Source of the DNA: Terriglobia bacterium
GTDB lineage: Bacteria > Acidobacteriota > Terriglobia > Terriglobales > Acidobacteriaceae
Length of the DNA: 64,000 nucleotides
Direction: 5' to 3'
NCBI GenBank assembly: GCA_020072585.1
Contig: JAIQGL010000007.1
Location: 62,001 to 126,000, forward strand
Positions within the stretch are counted from its first letter, which is position 1. Each line of letters opens with the position of its first letter. A program made the position numbers and the translations under genes. The notes under the pieces are model-generated. The model saw nothing but the letters and a program-made list of their open reading frames with translations. It had not been told where the DNA came from and made no database searches. Below are positions 59,499-64,000 of the stretch, in pieces.

Positions 59499-59918
59499 TT
59501 ATTTTTTCTCTTTCTGGGCGGTATGTACGTGAGGCTTTTCTTCGCCGGGCCTGCTCTCTGTCCGGTAGGCGCGGAACGCATCGGCCGGCTGGTCTCCGTT
59601 TTCCAGATGGAAGGCCCGCATTTTTTCCAGACCTTCCTGAGTTTCAGCCATGATGCGGCGAATATCAGCTTTTTGTTCCTCACTGAGACGGTCACCATAC
59701 CGGCGGAAGATTGAGGCAACCTTCATTTCCACTTCAGCCTGAGCGGACGCGGAAAGCTTGGCCATGGCGGCACGCGTCTTTGCGTCCAATGACTGGGCGT
59801 TCAACGATGGGGCCGCAGTGCTCGTTTGGGCCAGCGCATCGGCTGGAAAAACCAGCGAAGTAGCGGCAGCAACGGCAGCGCCGAAGGTGAACTGACGCCG
59901 GCCAAGGAATTTGGACAT
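59499..59918 (-). CDS. Tat-exported small helical protein
   Basis: 139 residues from ATG 59918 (AGGAG upstream). Twin-arginine signal 'MSKFLGRRQFTFGAAVAAAT' followed by 'SLVFPADALAQ'. The mature part is helical: 'QAEVEMKVASIFRRYGDRLS', 'EEQKADIRRIMAETQEGLEK', and ends 'PHVHTAQKEKK'. I know no named family. It is co-translated with the amidase gene, so a joint periplasmic/cytoplasmic function is possible, though the amidase has no signal of its own. Confidence 0.75.
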   Translation of the reverse strand: MSKFLGRRQFTFGAAVAAATSLVFPADALAQTSTAAPSLNAQSLDAKTRAAMAKLSASAQAEVEMKVASIFRRYGDRLSEEQKADIRRIMAETQEGLEKMRAFHLENGDQPADAFRAYRTESRPGEEKPHVHTAQKEKK

Positions 59919-60062
59919 CCATCGTCTCCTGTACTGAAGGTCTAAGCCGGGAGAGTACATGAAGGGCGCAAGGGAGGTCAAACGCGGGAGAGCTGGTGAG
60001 CATCTAAAAATCAGCGCCGCTTGTCTTAGAAATATTTCAGGGACAGCTCACGGAAGGTATTT

Positions 60063-60419
60063 ATGGCACGATGGATCGCGTTTGATCAGCAAACCTCTTC
60101 TCTTCTGCGCTCGATGCTGGCGCAAGGAACCAGAATTGACACACTTCTGCGCGGACCGGTGGATTATGCGCTGGCCAGGCCGAGCGCAGTAGTCGCCGTG
60201 CTGCCCGCATCGGGCGGCGGCGATCTTGGGATTGCGGTGTTTCGTCCGGCACAGCATGTTGCAGCCGCGCCACGCCAGAGTGCTTTGCCGCCGCGCGCGA
60301 GCCGCCGTTCAGAGACGACACGCGCTGGAGGCTTCCTGGGGCTGAGCGATGAAGCGGTGTTTGAGGAAGATGTTGAGCGAGAGAAAAAGGGCTGGTGGAA
60401 GAGGTTCTGGGAAGAATGA
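60063..60419 (+). CDS. Hypothetical protein
   Basis: 118 residues starting MARWIAFDQQTSSLLRSMLA. A central stretch 'PSAVVAVLPASGGGDLGIAV' looks like a beta strand pair; the C-terminus is acidic then basic-aromatic ('EDVEREKKGWWKRFWEE'). No family recognised; proposed for its codon-like composition and clean frame. It is divergent from the Tat protein gene. A short hairpin ATCTCGAGCGTAGCGAGAGAT follows at about 60431-60451. Confidence 0.5.
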   Translation: MARWIAFDQQTSSLLRSMLAQGTRIDTLLRGPVDYALARPSAVVAVLPASGGGDLGIAVFRPAQHVAAAPRQSALPPRASRRSETTRAGGFLGLSDEAVFEEDVEREKKGWWKRFWEE

Positions 60420-60504
60420 TCTTGCTCTGAAATCTCGAGCGTAGCGAGAGATCACTCTACCTTTCGAAAGCCTATAGTATCGGTGTGACATCAGCGAACG
60501 TACC

Positions 60505-60933
60505 TTAATTGACGGGGATACCAAAATATTTGTTCGCCAGTTGCAGGAGGTCGGCATCGGTCATGACGCCGTATTCAACGCGCGGCTTCTTGCCGGGCGC
60601 GACTAAGTAATACCCAACATCCACTTTGGCCGGTCGGAACATGATCAATCGGCTTCCAACCTGCAATCGAAAAGAGTTTACGTACAGTTCATGAAACTCG
60701 ATTCCGGCTTTTCTGAGCGGCTCGCGGACATTTGTTGCATACAACTGGAAATCCGCCAACGCCTCGTTGGTGTCGGGGTTTTTATCCAGTTTCGCCTGTG
60801 GGACTGGCTTGAAAAATGCCAAAATGGTTGGACCCCGCACGGCAACAATAGGTTGTTTTTCTGCCGCGACTGGCGCTATCGGGCCGGTAAGAGCGCACAG
60901 AACACAGGCGATTGCGCACATCAGGTGTTTCAT
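60505..60933 (-). CDS. Exported hypothetical protein
   Basis: 142 residues. Signal 'MCAIACVLCALTGPIAPVAA'. The mature part 'TILAFFKPVPQAKLDKNPDT' and 'LRKAGIEFHELYVNSFRLQV' could be a thioredoxin-like or small mixed fold but lacks cysteines. Ends 'YGVMTDADLLQLANKYFGIP'. Periplasmic, function unknown. Confidence 0.6.
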   Translation of the reverse strand: MKHLMCAIACVLCALTGPIAPVAAEKQPIVAVRGPTILAFFKPVPQAKLDKNPDTNEALADFQLYATNVREPLRKAGIEFHELYVNSFRLQVGSRLIMFRPAKVDVGYYLVAPGKKPRVEYGVMTDADLLQLANKYFGIPVN

Positions 60934-61077
60934 ACTGCAAATGTACGCTGATTAGGCGCTGAGCTCCAGCTTGTGGCTTTATGCGGCTCGGGTAAAGGCA
61001 GGACAAACTGGGGACGCGCTTCTTTTATCCCAAAGACTCTTGCACCAATAGGGATCCCTCGCTTCGGCTTCGGGATT

Positions 61078-62811
61078 TCAAAAAGTGAACGCCAATCCAC
61101 CGCGCAATGACCGTGCGGATTGGACCATATAGATGGTGCGGCCGTCCTGGCCCATCACGGGAACATAGCCCTGGGCGAGCAGGTTGCGCAGATCGAGTAG
61201 CGCGTCCATTCTGCCGGGGATGAATGAGGTGCCGGGGAGAGGCTGTCGGATGAAGAGGCTCAGGTAAGGATCCGCCTGGCCGGGCGATGCGTTAAAGGCG
61301 TCAACGGAAGAGAGCGCATTGCCGCTGGTCCATTTATAAGAAGCGATCCAGCGTGTGCCGGTGGCGGGTATGTGGCCGTAAAGCTTTGTCCCCACGGAAT
61401 GTTGCCGGCTAGTGGAGAGTGTCTGCGCCAGGGCCTGCCAGTCCGTAGAGGCTTCCGCCACAATCGCCTGACCGGTGGAGTAATCCACGGTGGCCGTAAG
61501 ATCGTCAGAGATTTTGCGTTGCACCACAACGCGCGCGCCGGTGCTGCTTACGCCAGGGCCATAGCCATAAGAAAACGTGCCGGAGTAAACATCTGGAAGC
61601 ACATCATCAGAATAGCTGGAAGGATCGCCCGCGCCGGTAAGGACGGCATTGCGCACGTGATCAAAAAACGCAGCCAGCTGGACGCTGGTGTTCCCCATGC
61701 GGCGAGAAACGGAGAGCTCATGATGCGCGGCTTTTTCCACTTCAGGCTGGCCATTCAGGAGCGCCATTCTGGGGCCGGACTCGCTGAGATCGGCAGGAGC
61801 AGTATCAAAGCCCTTGGCTGTTCGCGTATCAGGCTCAGAGGTTGCGTAGCGATATTCGACCACAAAATTGGGCGAGAGATGCACATCCACCGAGCCGTGC
61901 GGCCTAAGCGCGGTCACCCGGTTGGCGAACTCCATGGACTGGAGATCGGCGCCGTAGGTCAGATCGATAAATCCGGCCACGGTCATGCTGTCAGAGCTGC
62001 TCATCTGCACAGCCGCATAGGGCGAATTCTGGACGGCAACGCCAGGCGCGGCAAAATGCCGGTAGGTCACGGTGAAAGTTGGGCGCGCCGTGTCACCAAA
62101 GTTGTGCGAATACGAGGCGCGTAATACGCCGGTGGGATCGCCCGCGGAAGCGCCGATGTTGCCATTCAAAGAGAGCGTGCCGGATGAGAACAGGGACTTT
62201 TCCAGCGCGAAGGCCGTGGTCATATCGCCCGCGCTGCCGAAGCCACCGGCTTCAGCGCCGGCCATAAAGGCCACGCTGGCTTTCATGGCGCGATCGCTGC
62301 TTTGTTCAGTATTCCTGTGCGAAACCACCACCAGCGACTGGCTGTCACTGCTGTCTTTAGCTTTATCTTTGTCTTTTTCCAGGACTCTGAGGATGGGGCG
62401 GTTGGTTGCGGAGCGCAAGGTCCAATGCCAGTCATCGGGCTCGTCAGAGTCTGAACGGCGGGTGGGCATCATTTTGAGCGCGTCCGCCAGCGTGTTGACC
62501 GTGAGGTTGATGATGAGGTGAGCACCGGAGCGAAGAATAATGTCTTCACGCAGCGAAGGCAGAAAAGATGCGGCGGTTACTTTAACCTGATAGGTGCCTG
62601 CGGGCAGATTGTCCGCCAGATAATAGCCGCGAGAATCAGTAAAGACCGTGGTACCCACTCTGGCGGCGGAGACAAAAACCTCAACCACCGCGCCCATCTG
62701 GGGCGCTCCGGAACTGTCTTTGACGTATCCCGCAATGGCTCCAACGCTGGCCGCATGAAGCGGCGCCCATGCCAACAGGACCACCAATAAACATCCGAGT
62801 TTGCGGGTCAT
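61078..62811 (-). CDS. Carboxypeptidase-regulatory-like outer-membrane protein
   Basis: 577 residues from ATG 62811 (GAGG seven bases upstream). Signal 'LLVVLLAWAPLHAA', then a CarboxypepD_reg beta-sandwich ('GAIAGYVKDSSGAPQMGAVV' ... 'DNLPAGTYQVKVTAASFLPS', about 27-110). The rest is a beta-barrel ending 'RSLRGGLAFTF' with terminal Phe. No TonB plug motif is seen, and the length is half of the Oar-type receptor at 31927. A plugless relative or a reduced receptor; substrate unknown. Confidence 0.75.
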   Translation of the reverse strand: MTRKLGCLLVVLLAWAPLHAASVGAIAGYVKDSSGAPQMGAVVEVFVSAARVGTTVFTDSRGYYLADNLPAGTYQVKVTAASFLPSLREDIILRSGAHLIINLTVNTLADALKMMPTRRSDSDEPDDWHWTLRSATNRPILRVLEKDKDKAKDSSDSQSLVVVSHRNTEQSSDRAMKASVAFMAGAEAGGFGSAGDMTTAFALEKSLFSSGTLSLNGNIGASAGDPTGVLRASYSHNFGDTARPTFTVTYRHFAAPGVAVQNSPYAAVQMSSSDSMTVAGFIDLTYGADLQSMEFANRVTALRPHGSVDVHLSPNFVVEYRYATSEPDTRTAKGFDTAPADLSESGPRMALLNGQPEVEKAAHHELSVSRRMGNTSVQLAAFFDHVRNAVLTGAGDPSSYSDDVLPDVYSGTFSYGYGPGVSSTGARVVVQRKISDDLTATVDYSTGQAIVAEASTDWQALAQTLSTSRQHSVGTKLYGHIPATGTRWIASYKWTSGNALSSVDAFNASPGQADPYLSLFIRQPLPGTSFIPGRMDALLDLRNLLAQGYVPVMGQDGRTIYMVQSARSLRGGLAFTF

Positions 62812-62891
62812 ATCCACCACCTCATGTAAAAGTGGAGCCCCTTGCCTTCTACTGCTGCGCGCTTCTATTGCCGACCACTATTGCTGGGCCT

Positions 62892-64000
62892 TTATTGCTG
62901 AACCACGAACTTCGCCGTAGGCGAGATCGTCTGCTTGGAAATCTGATCGTTCACTTTGATCGTAACCTGGTACACGCCGGGATCGAGCTGACTCAGCTGC
63001 AGGCTCTTTCCAAGGGTCACCTGCTCACCGATGTTGCCCATCTGGGCAGTTGATTCCGTGAAGTCTAGCACATGCTGCTGCGTTGCGGTATTGACAACCT
63101 GGTATTCCACCGTGGCGGAAGGCTTGTTGGTCTTCTGGTCAAGGCCAAGATTGTAGACCTGGAGCCAGAAACTGACCTTTTCCTTCTTGGTAAAAGAGGC
63201 CGGCTTACCGTCTGACGGCTGCACCTTGGGACGGACCTTATTGGTGCCGATTACGAAGTTGCCGGTGCCGATCTCGCGCGCAGGGACAGGTTCCATCTGG
63301 TCCGCCAGGATCAGCGAGGAGGCCGCAAGTTTCTCGTCGCCGAAATCGGGTACGGTATAGCTGCGGCTGAAAATGCCGGTCTTGTCGCCATTTACGTCCT
63401 TCATGACCACATCCAGCCGGTAGAGCCCGGGACGCATGGGCAAAGCCTTCCAATACAAGGAAACGTTATTTATTTCTTTCTCAAGCAGTTCCGCGGGGAT
63501 GTCTTTGCGCAGGGTCTCTTCAAAAGTCTGCACGATCTGCCCGGAAAGCTTGGTTAGCTGGCCATAGACGTTCACTACGGCACGCTGGATGCCATCTTTG
63601 TTGGCGAAGGTAAGGCCCTTGAGCGGGACTTGCAAGGTGATGGGCACCAGCACGGTGTCAGAGGTCAGCTTAACGAAGTCAACTTGTACGTCAAAAGGCA
63701 AAAGATTGGTGCGGAATTTGTGTGTTACCAGCTCGTTCTGCAGGTCCTTGAATTTGATGTCGGGAGCGCGGTTCAGCTTGGCGAAGGTCTCCATCCGGTC
63801 AAACTGCTTGGTCTGGTTGCTTCTGTTGAAAGGACCTTCACCAATGGCTTCAAGGCCTCCACGGAAACGGTCAGCCTTGTTGGCCTGGCCCATTTCTTCC
63901 ATGGTGGTTAGACCGGCGTTGGGAACGTGCAAAAGCGCGTCTTTCTTGGAGCGGTCCAGGGTCATTTCATAGGCGCCGCAGCCGCAATCATCCACAAATT
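62892..64000 (-). CDS. Putative GWxTD-type protein, C-terminal part (cut by window edge)
   Basis: The frame is open to the window edge; about 368 residues visible, ending 'ISKQTISPTAKFVVQQ'. A GTG at 63995 is an artefactual start because codons continue upstream. Contains 'DVQVDFVKLTSDTVLVPITL', 'DFGDEKLAASSLILADQMEP', 'IGTGNFVIGTNKVRPKVQPS' and a final Ig-like strand set. The 'LAASSLILAD...FVIG...V.P' sequence is what I associate with acidobacterial GWxTD-domain proteins, but the domain itself would lie beyond the window, so this is tentative. Lies 80 bases upstream of the outer-membrane protein gene, probably in the same unit. Confidence 0.55.
   Translation of the reverse strand, partial: FVDDCGCGAYEMTLDRSKKDALLHVPNAGLTTMEEMGQANKADRFRGGLEAIGEGPFNRSNQTKQFDRMETFAKLNRAPDIKFKDLQNELVTHKFRTNLLPFDVQVDFVKLTSDTVLVPITLQVPLKGLTFANKDGIQRAVVNVYGQLTKLSGQIVQTFEETLRKDIPAELLEKEINNVSLYWKALPMRPGLYRLDVVMKDVNGDKTGIFSRSYTVPDFGDEKLAASSLILADQMEPVPAREIGTGNFVIGTNKVRPKVQPSDGKPASFTKKEKVSFWLQVYNLGLDQKTNKPSATVEYQVVNTATQQHVLDFTESTAQMGNIGEQVTLGKSLQLSQLDPGVYQVTIKVNDQISKQTISPTAKFVVQQ

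Noticed and set aside
61372-62124. 250-residue plus-strand open frame
   Set aside because: Antisense to the outer-membrane protein; composition rich in Arg, Gly and His as expected from a shadow.

Overview
The window looks like a chromosomal segment of an acidobacterium (Terriglobia / Koribacter-like). It is high-GC and gene-dense. It has an Oar-type TonB-dependent receptor with a carboxypeptidase-regulatory N-terminus, a second carboxypeptidase-regulatory outer-membrane protein, DesK/DesR-type regulation, FHA and SpoIIE/PP2C signalling proteins, and degenerate intergenic repeats of the kind seen in soil acidobacteria. The assignment is inference; there is no rRNA to confirm it. No prophage, IS element or CRISPR array is visible.

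Layout. 1-872: start of a nitrite/sulfite reductase (minus strand) behind a cysteine-rich leader peptide and an intrinsic terminator. 1072-2286: beta-propeller-like lipoprotein. 2366-7686: threonine operon thrB-lysC-thrC-hom behind a threonine-rich leader peptide and terminator. 7688-12173: palindromic repeat, gamma-glutamyltransferase, outer-membrane protein, small basic protein, TonB. 12373-17604: SpoIIE phosphatase, then an ABC-2 exporter with its DesKR-like two-component system. 17641-26714: amidohydrolase, CutC, M13 peptidase, TPR lipoprotein, persulfide dioxygenase-rhodanese, sugar MFS transporter. 27002-30240: three phospho-signalling proteins (FHA-GAF-SpoIIE, double FHA, PP2C). 30435-31626: moaA with a probable molybdenum-cofactor riboswitch. 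31927-36837: TonB-dependent receptor, GNAT, exported protein. 36824-40889: electron-transfer-flavoprotein block (etfB, small membrane protein, etfA, ETF-QO). 41116-46240: small proteins, a Gly-rich di-heme peroxidase, a cupredoxin and OsmC. 46482-49427: a compact RiPP locus with a B12-binding radical SAM enzyme and two paralogous precursors. 49636-51411: ATP-grasp gene between a tRNA-Lys gene and a degraded copy of the tRNA 3' end. 51773-59918: possible small RNA, metallophosphoesterase, glycosyltransferase, GH1 glycosidase, glycogen phosphorylase, amidase plus a Tat-exported partner. 60063-64000: hypothetical and exported proteins, ending in a gene cut by the window edge.

The most notable content is of two kinds. 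First, two translation-coupled attenuators share one design: a near-leaderless leader peptide, cysteine-rich before the reductase and threonine-rich before the threonine operon, followed by a strong hairpin whose U-tract is nearly identical in both. Second, the RiPP locus has two precursors with conserved 'NMGC(D/E)V' C-termini. One precursor carries a twin-arginine signal in front of the complete precursor sequence. Between them lies a decayed copy of the start of the radical SAM gene, which records a tandem duplication.
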